From positions 354,943,448 through 355,007,447 of the forward strand of contig OY282558.1 in the NCBI GenBank assembly GCA_958295665.1: a stretch of 64,000 nt of DNA. Reading direction: 5' to 3'. The notes under the pieces were generated by a model. It ran no database searches and was not told where the DNA came from. It saw only the letters and a list, made by a program, of their open reading frames with translations. Source of the stretch: Tipula vernalis. Taxonomy: Eukaryota; Arthropoda; Insecta; Diptera; Tipulidae. Position numbers and translations under genes: made by a program. Below, one piece after another: positions 1 to 10,992 of this stretch (position 1 is its first letter; the number at the start of each line of letters is the position of its first letter).

Positions 1-204
1 AAAACAATTACATAAAACAATAAAATAAATGGTTATGAAGATAGGTCAATCTATGTCCACAGACAGTAGCGATTAACCTTTTGCTTTAAAATTATACAAA
101 TTAAAAATGGCGTGGGCCCATGTAATTTAAAAAAAAAGAAAAAATATATAAAAATACATAAGTTATACAATACTAAATCATCTGGAATTAAATCATAAGA
201 TTAT

Positions 205-2035
205 TTAGCAAACATGAAACCAATATTTGTTATCAAATAACCAATTCTTTATTAAACTTGGAAAATTTTTAGAGTTAGGCAGCCTTCGTAAACAAAGCGG
301 CAAACGATTAAAAAAGTTGGCGCTGAGACTAAGAAATATTTACGAAATGCTTCGGTATTAAAATGTGGAACACAAAATAGGTTCCTGTTATTATTTCTAA
401 TATCATTCCTGGTAAGCACCCTTCGCAAATGATGGCCACTTCTAGAGAAAAACAGTTTTAAAACCCTAAAAACATAAATCACGACGACGTTTAAAAGATA
501 TAGTTCGTATTATATACTTTTGCAATGTGAGCAACGGCCCCAATGTATTCAGATTAATACCGCCCCAACAGGGTAAACCATAGTTTAGTTTAAATTACAC
601 ACATGCATGACAAAATTTCAGTAAAGCTGAATTTGGACATAATGGGTGCGCAGCAAATACATAGCACACAAAGTACCATTTAATTGCTCTTTTGTTTTAA
701 GGTAGTGAACTTTCCAGTTCAAGTTAGTATCAAGATGCAGACCTAAATATTTAAAGTTATTTACTAGCTCAATTTTTAGGCAACTACAATTTAGTGAGAT
801 ACAATTAGGAACATGGTAAATTACATCAGGAATATTATCCGCATATGGCTCACCCATACTAATCGAAAAAAACATTAACTTGGTCTTTTCACTTAAAACC
901 ATAGAGTGACCGTCAAACCATGAACGTAGAATTTTTAAGTCGGAATTTATATGAGCAGAAACTTCTTGACAACTAGAACTGTAATAGCTTAAAGCCATAT
1001 CGTCAGCAAATGGAGTAATTTTACATTTTAAGTTTAAATTAAATATTTAATTAATATAAATTAAAAATAAAAGTGGACCCATTCTCAACTTTACAAGGTT
1101 ATCAAACCATTTGTGGTCTACCATATCAAAAGCTCGTTTGATATCAATAAACAGAGCTCCAACCAATTTTTTTTCATTAAGTTGACCATGTACCCCATTT
1201 ATAAATTGTATCAAAGCTGACTCTGCGTTTTTTCCAGATCTAAAACCAAATTGACAACTACTAAGAATATTTCCCAAGAAACAATTCATACGTAACTTTT
1301 TTAAAGCCTTTTCAATAATCTTCATTATGGTTGGCTCTAAAGAAATAGGTCGATAATTATCTTTGTTAAGTTTATCACTTTTCTTAAACAAAAATTGCAG
1401 TTTTTAAATCCTCAGGAATAACGCCAGACAAAAAACATTGATTAACAAAACAAACCAGAATTGGAGACAAACAGTCTTTATTTGCTTTCAACATATTGGA
1501 GCTACATTACTAGATTTGAGTTCAGCAATTATACCACTAATTTAAGTCACATCAACAGGGCTAATAAACAAATTATATGAATTATTAAAATCACAAGAAT
1601 ACTGCCTCGGGGAGTTAGGAAATATATTAGTAGCTCTCAATTCAGAAACAATGTTCGAGAAATATAACCCAAAATCATTAGCAATGGATTCATAATTTGT
1701 AAGAATAACATTATCCACAGACATAATTTTTTCAACATGGCCGCAATTATTACTATTTAAAATTAGATTAACAAACGACCAGGTTTTTTTGCTATTATTA
1801 CCATAGTGACTAAATTTTTTATCATAAAACGAGAACTTGTCATACTCGACATCAACTTTCAAACATAGTTTACTAAAAAAATCTTTGAAGTCTAATATTG
1901 GTTGGATGCTTTAAATATTTTTTATGAATGTAACGTTTTCTAGACATTACATTAAATAAGTGGTCGGAAATCCACGGTTTCAATTTAACTGTAGCATTCT
2001 GATTAATAATTTGGAAGCATGAGTTAGATAAACAA
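205..2035 (-). pseudogene. LINE (CR1/Jockey-like non-LTR retrotransposon) relic: linker and reverse transcriptase
   Basis: This is a broken non-LTR retrotransposon polyprotein read right to left. From the right, 2035-1542 encodes the linker between endonuclease and polymerase. 1391-1047 carries the polymerase fingers and palm, with motifs NYRPISL, CQFGFR and the first catalytic Asp in FIDIKRAFDMVDH, then GPLLFLIYIN. The second catalytic motif FADD follows at about 1000-1010, leading into MALSYYSSS and a thumb block with NFKYLGLHLD (998-618). The C-terminal tail is readable at 560-205 (LFCVPHFNTEAFRKYFLVSA) and ends in TAA at 205-207. Several frameshifts and stops separate the blocks, so it cannot be active. 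The endonuclease domain is absent. The LINE class is certain; the clade is not. The 204 bases to its left would be its 3' untranslated end, and nothing else is visible in them. Confidence 0.85.
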
Positions 2036-2487
2036 TTAAATACTGCAACAATTAAATATTAGGCAAATAAGAAATAAAATCGTTTTAAAACAACAATATT
2101 ATTATTTTAAACAACAACATATTTAAAAGATTGTACAAAATTATTCAAAAAACAACATTTTAAAATATATAAAATAAAACAATTGTGTCTTTCCATTTTG
2201 AGGTATTTGTCTGTCACTTGCAAAAATCAAGTGACATCTGGCGTATAAAGTGACTTGATTCGTAATAAACGACCAAGAGAATGGCAAAATTGATGTGAAG
2301 TGACTTTAGTCATCTAAAATGACGTAACACGACTATGTTAATTGGGGTGTAAGCTACATATATCCAAAATGGTGGGCGATTTGGATGCATTCCAGTATAT
2401 TTTTAATGCAACCAATTTCAGAGCCGAGTTTCTACCTGCACACCTAATAATTCAAAATCATATTTTTTTTTCATAAAAACCAAACCC

Positions 2488-2736
2488 CAATGGTACTTAG
2501 GATTGACGATTTCTGCCGGCGTTTAGGTACACCAGGAAAATTCCGAGAAACTCGATGTACGATAATTCCCTATACAATATTCAAAAATCGTCAATCCTAA
2601 GTGCCTGGGACCATATATTTTTCAGATTTATTTTCTGTTAGAGTAGATTGTGACCTACTCGAAAAAAGTTTCCGTTTGAATGGCCGGCGTTTAGAAACAT
2701 CAGAAAAATTCCGGGAAACTCGATATACGATAATTC
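2488..2736. repeat. Short direct and inverted repeats left of the Tc1 element
   Basis: A block of about 55 bp (GCCGGCGTTTAG to GATAATTC) at about 2516-2569 recurs in direct orientation with some mismatches at about 2681-2736. An 18 bp sequence, ACTTAGGATTGACGATTT, at about 2497-2514 returns as its reverse complement at about 2584-2601. The Tc1 element starts immediately after the second direct copy. This looks like a relic repetitive unit that served as the Tc1 target. I do not recognise the family. Confidence 0.6.
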
Positions 2737-2738
2737 TA

Positions 2739-3896
2739 CAGTGGTGGACATATTTATAAAATAGGTCGAAATTTTAAATTTTTTGTTCACTAGAATAATA
2801 TTTAATAAAACGAGAGTTTCTTATGTTACAAAATAACCTTTAATTTAAAATGTTTATTTCTTGTTATTTAATTAAAAAAATTTGAATTTATGATCAACCT
2901 AATTATAAAAAAATCTAAAATAACATGAAAGATTTAGTTAAAATTGCAACATTTTTTAAAGTTAATATTTATTATTTTCTCCACGGTTCTTAATTACTTC
3001 AAAAATGCTTGATGACATTGAATTAGCTAATGATTGAAGAGTTTTATTGTTAATTCCACGCCACGAATGGCGACTTGCCTCTGATAATTGATTCGTATTG
3101 CAGCCATCTGGACCATCAAAGTCAAATTTTTTCTCATCAAAGAAAACAGAATTTTTCCACTTATTACTAAAGTCCATTTATTTTTCGCAAAAGCTAACCT
3201 AGCTTTTTTATGTTGCTCAGTTAACTTAGGTTTCTTAGCTCTTTTCGTAAATTTTATGTTTGCGTTACTTGATAAAACTCTTCGTTACGTGTCTTGCGGT
3301 AATGGAGAAATATAAAACGTTCTTTATTTTTATCGATGTCATTTTGCAAATCGTTGCTTTCTTTGAAATTTCTAGTTTCATTCGGAAGCTTATGGAAGAT
3401 TTCGTTCCGATAGCTCTGCGCGTTATAATTTTTACCCAAAATAATGTAATTCCGTATATCGTAAATGGCCTATTGGTTACAGTCGCGATATTGTTCATAG
3501 AATATCAGAATCGAAATATAAAGCGATTTTCCCTTTTCTTCAGCTGACAAAAATTTTCCACGTGGCATGATTCTAACCAATGAAATTGTTAATTGATTTT
3601 ATTTTTTTTGTATTTTTTAGGATATTAGAAGGCTTATCTGATCAAATTGTAGGCATTTAAATTCACTTTACCTAAAAAAAGTCACATTATCTTATTAATA
3701 TGTCCACCAAAATTGAAGTAAAAAACCAGTACGGCACATGTATTTTTACAGTTAAACAGCTAACCACTATATGGCTGAATTTTTATAAAGTATGTGAAAC
3801 AAAATTAAACTTTTATAAAAATTTTCTAGTCTTGCTTACTGTATTCGAAAATGTTGTGAAATAATTACAGCAATTTTATAAATATGTCCAGCACTG
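2739..3896 (-). mobile_element. Tc1/mariner-type DNA transposon, internally deleted, both ends present
   Basis: The left end begins CAGTGGTGGACATATTTATA and the right end is its inverted counterpart (CAGTGCTGGACATATTTATA read on the minus strand), one mismatch over about 20 bases. Both are flanked by TA (2737-2738 and 3897-3898), the target duplication of this superfamily. A further copy of the terminal motif (GGTGGACATATT on the minus strand) lies inside the right end near 3700, suggesting an inner repeat in the terminal region. The 1158 bp length is shorter than a complete ~1.6 kb Tc1 because the central transposase is missing. Confidence 0.85.
2962..3567 (-). pseudogene. Tc1-type transposase, internally deleted and frameshifted
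   Basis: The reading frame starts at an ATG on the minus strand at 3567 with MPRGKFLSAEEKG, the usual Tc1 amino end before the helix-turn-helix. Frameshifts follow through 3254-3500. At 3177 a block reads KNSVFFDEKKFDFDGPDG, which contains the first catalytic Asp of the DDE triad. It then runs directly into the family's usual C-terminal end (TLQSLANSMSSSIFEVIKN), so the stretch carrying the second and third catalytic residues is missing. The remaining ~600 nt compares with about 1 kb for a full transposase. The deletion plus frameshifts make it inactive; any movement would need an enzyme supplied in trans. Confidence 0.8.
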
Positions 3897-4021
3897 TATT
3901 GTGTTATATTTTTTACTTATAATTCTACTTCACCCTATAAATTGCAAATGAATAGATACAATTTTATGATTTCTTATTGCGTAGTTTGGAATTTATTCGA
4001 TAGTTCGCAGTTTTACTAATA

Positions 4022-4445
4022 CTCTGAAATATTTAGGTGTTGTTGTAGTTTTTTTAGGAATATCTCGGTATTTTAGGAAAATTTTCACAATCGTAGAAAT
4101 TTTGCAAAAAAGAGTATTGAAGCCAATTATTAATGTGCCAGTAAGGTATCCAACAGAAAAACTTTTCGAGCAATTTCAGTCACTCAGATTTTTAATTGAT
4201 CGTGAACTTTTAATGCTGTAAAATAAAATAATCTGTAACCATATAAAGCACAATTTTCAATTTAACAATGTTCATAACAAACATGACTACATTTTGCATT
4301 TGATTATTTCAGAACAGGCTCTTCTAAAAATAATGTTTTATATCGAGGACTGCTACTATATAATGATCTCTCCCCAGAACTTAAAAATATAACGAATCAG
4401 ATTATTTTCAAAAATAAAATAACAGACTACGTGAAAAGTAATTGA
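4022..4445 (+). pseudogene. LINE reverse transcriptase C-terminal fragment
   Basis: Weakly readable from LKYLGV near 4025. LQKRVLKPIINVPVRYPTEK and LFEQFQSLRFLIDREL follow at about 4105-4215. After a frameshift, VLYRGLLLYNDLSPELKN and IIFKNKITDYVKS lie at about 4335-4440. This order is the usual C-terminal end of CR1/L2/Jockey-type polymerases. There are stops and at least two frameshifts. It is unlikely to belong to the relic at 205-2035, which runs on the other strand and has its own C-terminal end. Confidence 0.65.
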
Positions 4446-6020
4446 AACCTTTTTGTTGCCGAAATGCGTGAACAAAAATATTGATTTTTAGTTTGTAAAC
4501 TGAACTGATGTATATTTAATTTAATGGAAGTTTTAGAACTAGCTAATTATAAATGAATTAAATGAATTTTTTCTTCATATTTCGTAAAGTTATTAAATTT
4601 AATCAATCGGAAATTAAAATTAAAGAATTAAAAAAATAAATAATTGTAATCATTTGCAATTATTGTAAAAATAAAGTTAAAAAAAATTATTTAAATATAC
4701 AAAGATGGTTAAAATTCAACACTTATAATGAATAAATACGTTGTATTGATTTTTATTAAAGTTGATCGCCCGTTAACCATATTATAGAATCGGCAAACGA
4801 AAAGTTTTACCTTGTGCTCTGCAAAATATTAATAGAAAAAAGAAACTCGAAATTTAATTGAAAATTTAATTTAATTTAGTCGAAAACGGTAGACACACCA
4901 TTTTCATTTACATATACTGGTACATACATATGTATATACAATGTATAGTGACTCCGATTATTTTATAAAACTTTGATAAGGAACTCAAATCGTATATAAA
5001 CCAACAACAATGAAAACCGTAGAAGCGAGCTCGAGGGAAAATATTTGGCGAAATGCCAACCTTTTTTGTAATTTTTTTTTTATTATAGTTATCAAAATGT
5101 TCTCCTTTTTTTGTTTTGTTTTGTCTATTACAATAATTACTTTAATTATTATTTTCATAAGAATAATAATAATAATTAATTTTTATAGTTTTTCTGGATA
5201 AATACAATTATTGCTTATGTGTATTTATAAGAACAACAAGTGTTAAAATTCGTTTTATAAATAATTTTGTTTTGGTTATTGTGCTTTTTCGTGTACAAAA
5301 TATACTATTAAGTTATTCAAAATATAGATAGAGCTTTCATTATTTCTATTTTTAGAAAAACCAATTTTATCAAATTAAAAAATTGTATATAATTAAAAAG
5401 GTGTGTCTTTATGGTGGTGAAAATAATAAATTGTTATGTTTATTATTATACATAGTTGCTAGTTTTCATGGTCAATGAAGGCATAATTATACATTACGAA
5501 AAGAAGAAAAAAACCAACACGTTTTTATATAGAACATGACTGCACGAGAGATAAAGAATTTGAATGTTAATGAACCGAAAAAATTGTTGTTTATAACAAG
5601 CACAGGTGTTGTTTGTATATATGTAGTTCCAGTGATAGTTTATCTTGTTGAATTTAAAATGTAATTTATGTTATGCATGTTATTATAAAAAAAAACATTA
5701 ATTATGCTGGTTTAATTACAAGTTGTCTAAGTATACAGTGTGTAGGTATCCACCAACATTTTTTATTTGTTTTAAAGGGTAAAGTTTAGTCCTATTCCAA
5801 ATGGTGTGCTACTAATCAAACACATTCTAGATTAATTAAAATTTGAAATAATCTAATTTTAAATATTTCTACAAAAACAGCTCTCTAAACGTTGAAATTT
5901 TAAATATTAACCATTTAGTAATTCTTGTAGAATATCTCGAAAAAATTAATTTTTTTGATCATATATGTAGAATATGGACAACCTCCCTGTTATAAGTTTC
6001 TCAAAAGCTTTTGATGTTTT
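4446..6020. other. AT-rich DNA with no supported gene
   Basis: No open frame resembles a known protein. The 63-codon frame at 5010 is a run of hydrophobic residues encoded by poly-T-rich sequence. Only homopolymer runs and scattered TAAT-rich tracts are seen. Confidence 0.5.
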
Positions 6021-6023
6021 TTG

Positions 6024-6265
6024 TTCAGACATCTCAAAAGCATTTGATGTTTTAATACCATCTATCACACTGTTCTCTTACAGAAAATGATGGATATTGA
6101 AATACGTGGTGTGGATCTATTTAAATCATATCTCAAAGGCAGATTCCAAAGTGTTAAAATAGCAGAAATAGTACCAGTGAGCAGCAGTATGTTGATAATG
6201 GAATTTTGTAAGATTAACTATTGGGGCCACATTTTTTTTAGATATAAACATTGTCAATTTCTAAA
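6024..6265 (+). pseudogene. LINE reverse transcriptase fragment (palm)
   Basis: The frame at about 6026 reads CSDISKAFDVLIPS, the first catalytic Asp motif of LINE polymerases. A frameshift at about 6086 leads into IRGVDLFKSYLKGRFQSVKI, the matching downstream block. A 20-base piece of this motif region (TCTCAAAAGC followed by TTTTGATGTTTT or ATTTGATGTTTT) is duplicated about 35 bases upstream. Only about 80 codons remain, with no start and no second catalytic motif. Confidence 0.7.
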
Positions 6266-6470
6266 CTGAAGCGGAAAGGTCATATTACAGCGTTTACTAA
6301 TGAGATATGTACCTACTGTTTGCCACCGTAAATACCGCCTAGGCGTTTAAACGAATGGTACGAATAATACTGGGCGATTTATTTTTCAAATACAGCACCC
6401 TAGGCGTTACATTTGTTCAACATTTATATACTTCACATAATTTATAGAAAACGACCAATTTTTTGGACTA

Positions 6471-7197
6471 AGGCTGGAAACACACCGTATTAGACAAAAT
6501 GTTTTTATCTTGTCTTAAAGCGACGTGCGGCCAAAATGCATAACGATTGTATAGCGCTATGCACACTGAATCAGGCAAAACAATTTTACGTCAAACATTT
6601 TGTTTCATTAAACATAGAACGGCAAACATTTTAATGTGCTTTATGAGTCCATTCACACATAATAAAGCAAAATTGTGTTAAGTCAAATTTGACTAATGAA
6701 ACATGATTGAAGGTGTTCATACTCCATAAATCAATGTGCTAATTCACACTGACACAAATCAAAGCAACACAAGACAAAACTGATTGAATCAAAAAAAAAA
6801 AATGTTTCAAGTCGTTTCGTGGTCGCTGTTTTATAAATCAAATTAATAAGGATTTTTGTGATACAAAAAAAAATGGTATTAAAATACAATATACCTACAA
6901 CAATATATGTTCCAACTTACAATATATATATACCATATACCTACAATATACATACGCCGAATCTTTAGGTTGGTTTATCATATTTAGATATAAAATAATA
7001 AGCACATAATACAAAATCATTCTCTGACTGCGACGACATTTTGTATTCTATGAAATCAATTCACACCTACCTATAAAGCAACACGAGACAATTTGACTAA
7101 ACACAGTTTGCTTGATTGGATGTGCACTATGTTTAAAGAAATAGTTTTGCCTACTCGAAGCAAAAACGTTTTGACTAATTCGGTATGTTTCCAGCCT
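6471..7197. mobile_element. Non-autonomous DNA transposon (MITE), ~730 bp
   Basis: The left end AGGCTGGAAACACACCGTAT at 6471 is repeated in inverted form at the right end (7167-7197, reading AGGCTGGAAACATACCGAAT on the minus strand). The similarity continues into the next 20 bases (ATTAGACAAAA against ATTAGTCAAAA). The interior has repeated motifs such as CAAAATTGTGTT and GACTAATGAAAC and no reading frame. No clean target duplication is visible, so the superfamily is unassigned. Confidence 0.65.
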
Positions 7198-7200
7198 AAT

Positions 7201-9830
7201 ACATCATTTGATGACTGATTCAAAAATTAACAACTACCAAAAATTAAAAATTACTAAACTTTGAAACCATTTCGGTAGTTATATTTTGTTGAAGTTTAAC
7301 TCCTCCTGATACGTGGGATTATTTACCGAGTTAACAACAAAGGAGTTAAATTAAAACCCCGTTTCCAAATCTTACTATCACGAAGTAAGTTCTGAACAAA
7401 GAACGATGAGGCTAATAAATCTCTCATCTGAACAATCTGAATAGTTGTCAGTAAAATGTATATGCTCCAATATTTTCACGACTTCTCTTTATATAACTAG
7501 CAACTCCATTTTCATGCTTCAGGGTTACTTAATTACCGTTAAAAACTAAGCATTTTTTTTGATAGGAACTCAAAGCTCTACTCTTGACATTTTGAACAAA
7601 AATGCAATTCGCAATTCAATTTTTTGGATGCGATTCGCTTCTTATAAGGAATTTTTTATTGGCAGAACAAAATTGATTTAACGTTTATAAATTAAATACA
7701 TTTAAATACACAAACTAGTTATTGACATAATCACTTCGCAAATGCGATATCCGACTGCTATTGAGTAGACGCATTGGTCAATTTTAATTTTGCAAAAAAT
7801 CCGCTATCGCATTTTCTAATAAAGCGAATCATTCGACCAAGAACGCATTTTCGCGAAAATGCCGTTGTATAATAAGAAATACGAAAGTAAATTGCGAAAT
7901 CACATTTTTTTCATAATAGGTCCTCTAAATACGGTACGAATTCGAATGTATAAGATTCGTAGTTGATTTAAATAAGAAACGAACAATTCAAAGAATTCAA
8001 TACTTCATCATCGGCTCTTAAAAGTAGGTGGACCTACAGCAATTTATCGAGAGCGCACGCTTTTACTGATTAAAATTATTTAGCTAGTTAATCGAAATGT
8101 CGGAACCGGATTCCGCTTAGATCCTTGACATTATGCATGTGGAATAGCATTATTAGGAGCGGTTTTGGCGAAATTTAGGGAACGTGCTTTTTATCAACGC
8201 GGGTTTTACTCAACCAGAAGCCAAAGTCTGTCGTGGAAGTGAACCATAAATTAATATGGAAGAATGGTTGTGGAAAGTTGGAGGAGTTGATAAATGTAAT
8301 GAACAAACGAGAAGATTGTGAAACATGTAGCATACCGTATTTAAGAAGATCCATGCAGGTTTGTACTTAATTGGACATTAGAATGGAAATTGCAACAATG
8401 GGACTCTAATGTAAGTTGGATAGGGACGGATGATACCTATTGACGACCAAACGAGAGAAAATGGTAACTAGTCCTAATCTAACGATTTTTAATCAAAATA
8501 TGGTGCAAACAATTGTTCGACTTATTTTAATGGTGCGCTAACATGAAACATTTCTTGAAAAGTTGACTGACCTAACGATAAACGAACTATTCTTTCGTCG
8601 TTTTTATACAAACTACAATTTAAAAACCATTAAACTATTACAGTAGTCAATTTTCTACTATAATGTGTTCCGCCGGGACCATATAGGTGATGCAAAAAAA
8701 TTAGTTGAAAAAAAAAATAAAAATAAAAATGTAAGTTAACTGAAAGAAAATTTTCCAAATTACCTTTGTCTGTCGCGGAGTTTCTAAAAAAATCTAGTAA
8801 ATTTGATGGCAGCTGATTTTCTAATTTACAACTCCACTTCCATTAGATCTAATCCCATTGTATTTCGGCCATCTCTTTACACTGTTTGGAGTAACTCCTT
8901 TCAATGGAAACCATAGGATCATTTCGGCTTTAGATAAGACGGTTTTTTCGGTAGTCAGGTTTTCGTCTTCTTAAAATTACCTAATAGTTATTCGAAAAAC
9001 TTCAATCTTTATCAAATATAACAATTGTTTAAGAAAATATGTTGCAGTTTGAACATTTAATGTTTCTAAGCGAAATGTGACCACAATAAATGCTTTGGTT
9101 AACAATCGCAAAATCGTTTGCGTAGCTTAGTCCAGAGCTTGTTAATCAAGATCAGACCGGAGGTTAAGTCTCATGCCGAAAATAGCTTAGTTTTCTACCA
9201 TACAAATTAATAATTTATTAATTGCTTTCAAAAAAATAACCAAATAAAACATATTCCAACTGGAAATACCACATTAAGGAATAGAATTTGCGTATATAAA
9301 TGTATATGCGGCGAACGCCAATTGGAATATGCTTATTTCCCAAAAACGTTTTAACCTTTGTTTGGATCTTTTCTCCAAATTTTTGGTTATGAAAAAAAAA
9401 AAAATAACATTAATAATTTTAGGATTTCCAAACGACAGAAAGTGGCTCCAATCCTAATCCAATTATTTCCTATCAAAATAAGGTAAAAATTGTTCACTTT
9501 TTTTAATGGGGGGCGAACCTAGACAAAATATTCTTCTGAATTTAAAATAATATTTTTTTCAAACTACAAGCGACCAAATGTGCTGGTGACCAATCCTGAC
9601 CTAACGACAGACAAACCATTCCATTCGTCATTTTTATCAAAATCCTTAGATGAGGTGCTAAAAACTCGGTCGTCAAGTATTAACCTCCCTGAAGAATATT
9701 AGACGAATTCGAATGTATAAGAATCGTATTTACATTTGAATTTGTATCGTATTTAGGAATGGCCTTCTGTTTTTGACATTTACTGAGTATTGGTTTGTGT
9801 TAAACTGTTTTAGTTTTAAATTTGAAAATT
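7201..9830. other. AT-rich DNA with degenerate repeats, no gene
   Basis: No supported coding sequence. A 26-base sequence (ACGAATTCGAATGTATAAGA and six more bases) occurs at about 7934 and again near 9704 with one mismatch. A degenerate block around 8440-8620 resembles one at about 9440-9660, sharing CCTAACGA, AATCAAAATA-like and TTCGTCNTTTTTAT motifs in the same order. These look like old copies of one repeat family. Confidence 0.4.
9246..9340. repeat. Short inverted repeat (~90 bp)
   Basis: AAACATATTCCAACTGG at about 9246 is matched inverted near 9335 (AAGCATATTCCAATTGG on the minus strand), with three differences in 17 bases. It could be a tiny MITE or a chance palindrome. Confidence 0.3.
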
Positions 9831-9955
9831 TCAGTTACAACGCCTAGGCGTTTCATTCGAATGAATGCTTTAAAAGAAATTTTTTAGAGATTCTTAAAAT
9901 ATGAAAATTTTTGCCACTTCAGAATAAAACGCTCAGGCGTTATTTACGGAAGAAG

Positions 9956-10208
9956 ACTGAAGCTCTATAATATGCTGAGTTCTCGTTCATGAACTGTTTT
10001 AGTGTGAAGGCAATTGTATAGTTTTAAGGAACTTCGAATTTTTTATAACCAGAGTGGAAATCGATATTTAAATTTAGAAGGTAACCATAATTGGATTAAA
10101 CGTACTTACCATTTAAATTTACCATTTGTAACAAAAAAATACTTTAGGAAATTTTACGTACATACTGCACTGATGCTATTTATGGTAATTAAATTCCAGA
10201 ATGCATTA
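9956..10208. other. Short interval with no recognisable gene, left flank of the BEL/Pao LTR
   Basis: A 66-codon open frame at 10014 has no recognisable domain. The bases immediately left of the LTR read GCATTA. Confidence 0.35.
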
Positions 10209-10834
10209 TGTTAAATATTGTAACCTAAAAACATTAAACAATTTTTATTATATAAAATCATAAAATTAATATTTAATATTATATAAAATCGAAATACTTA
10301 TCTTAAAATCAAATCCCTAAACTCACTAACATTGTAAACAAAATATGTTTGTTTATCAATTTTTTGACAGCAAGCAAAAATTACTTACGTACTACTCTAA
10401 TAGAACATTACATTTGTAATAGACTTACGTGTAAGCTTTTTCTATTTAACAACAGGATGCGCGCGATTTGGTAAAATGCAGTAATTTAAATTTAATTAAA
10501 CTCGCGCTTAATTTAGTGTTTTTGTTAGCCATGGGCAACCCAAAATTCTTAATGAGTTCACAAAATATTGAAAAATAACTCTCTTTTTCCTGCGACTTTT
10601 AGACGAGCAACATCAGCAACATAAAATATTCCATTTTTTTTCATAAGCGAGCGATTAAAGCGAATAACAAAGCGTGAGTTAAAAATGGCGATTTTATATT
10701 ATATTAATATTACATATTTAAACAAATAAAAATAAAGAAATTTATAACGATTAAATTATCAAATATATTTAGTTTTATTTTATTATATCAAACAAATACA
10801 AACAATATTTAAATTTTGTGCGAAAAATATTTCA
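10209..10834 (+). repeat. BEL/Pao long terminal repeat, copy A
   Basis: 626 bp beginning TGTTAAATATTGTAACC and ending GCGAAAAATATTTCA, with the TG...CA ends of an LTR. It matches copy B at an offset of 784 bases. I saw one substitution (T against A in the run before GGCGATTT, near 10687). A primer-binding site follows on the same strand, so this is the upstream LTR of the plus-oriented part. Confidence 0.9.
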
Positions 10835-10836
10835 TG

Positions 10837-10850
10837 GTGACGCACTAGAG
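10837..10850 (+). other. 14-base gag-derived insertion beside the primer-binding site
   Basis: GTGACGCACTAGAG lies between the end of LTR A and the primer-binding site. The identical 14 bases occur at 16547-16560, inside the gag region of the same element, on the same plus strand and therefore antisense to gag. It looks like a strand-transfer scar. Confidence 0.55.
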
Positions 10851-10868
10851 TGGTCCTTCGAGCCGGAT
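10851..10868 (+). promoter_or_regulatory. Retrotransposon primer-binding site, tRNA-Tyr type
   Basis: TGGTCCTTCGAGCCGGAT is the complement of a tRNA 3' end, ATCCGGCTCGAAGGACCA. The CCTTCGA/TCGAAGG acceptor stem is that of eukaryotic tRNA-Tyr. Minus-strand DNA synthesis of the element would start here. An inverted copy at 17451-17468 belongs to the element body. Confidence 0.75.
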
Positions 10869-10951
10869 TAATCAGGGTTGTCACCATAAAAACAGCGACC
10901 AACACCATGAAGCGACCCATTACCAAAATTTGTGTACTTCCATTGGAATGA
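10868..10951 (+). pseudogene. Last ~27 codons of BEL/Pao pol, separated from the main body
   Basis: The plus frame reads LIRVVTIKTATNTMKRPITK and then ICVLPLE before TGA (10949-10951). This is the usual C-terminal end of BEL/Pao Pol, after the integrase. The main pol frame on the minus strand stops at VHPDIQG, exactly where this piece would continue. The fragment is fused directly to the primer-binding site and has no start codon. Confidence 0.75.
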
Positions 10952-10980
10952 TTATTGTTGATGAAATACACATTCATCAA

Positions 10981-10992
10981 CGTCGGGGAGTA
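10981..10992 (+). promoter_or_regulatory. Polypurine tract before the downstream LTR
   Basis: CGTCGGGGAGTA directly precedes the LTR start TGTTAAAT. A short G-rich tract at this position is where plus-strand DNA synthesis is primed in LTR elements. Confidence 0.55.

Larger units (their letters stand above)
6324..9955. repeat. Possible inverted terminal motifs of a ~3.6 kb unidentified element
   Basis: CCGTAAATACCGCCTAGGCG at about 6326 is matched in inverted orientation near 9930-9952 (CCGTAAATAACGCCTGAGCG). A second inner motif (CCTAGGCGTTACA near 6402) also returns inverted near 9837 (ACAACGCCTAGGCG). The two-motif pattern at both sides suggests the terminal regions of one DNA element, but the spacing between motifs differs, no coding sequence lies between, and no target duplication was found. 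Confidence 0.35.

Noticed and set aside
5010..5201. Small membrane protein
   Set aside because: The hydrophobic run comes from T-rich sequence, with no supporting context.
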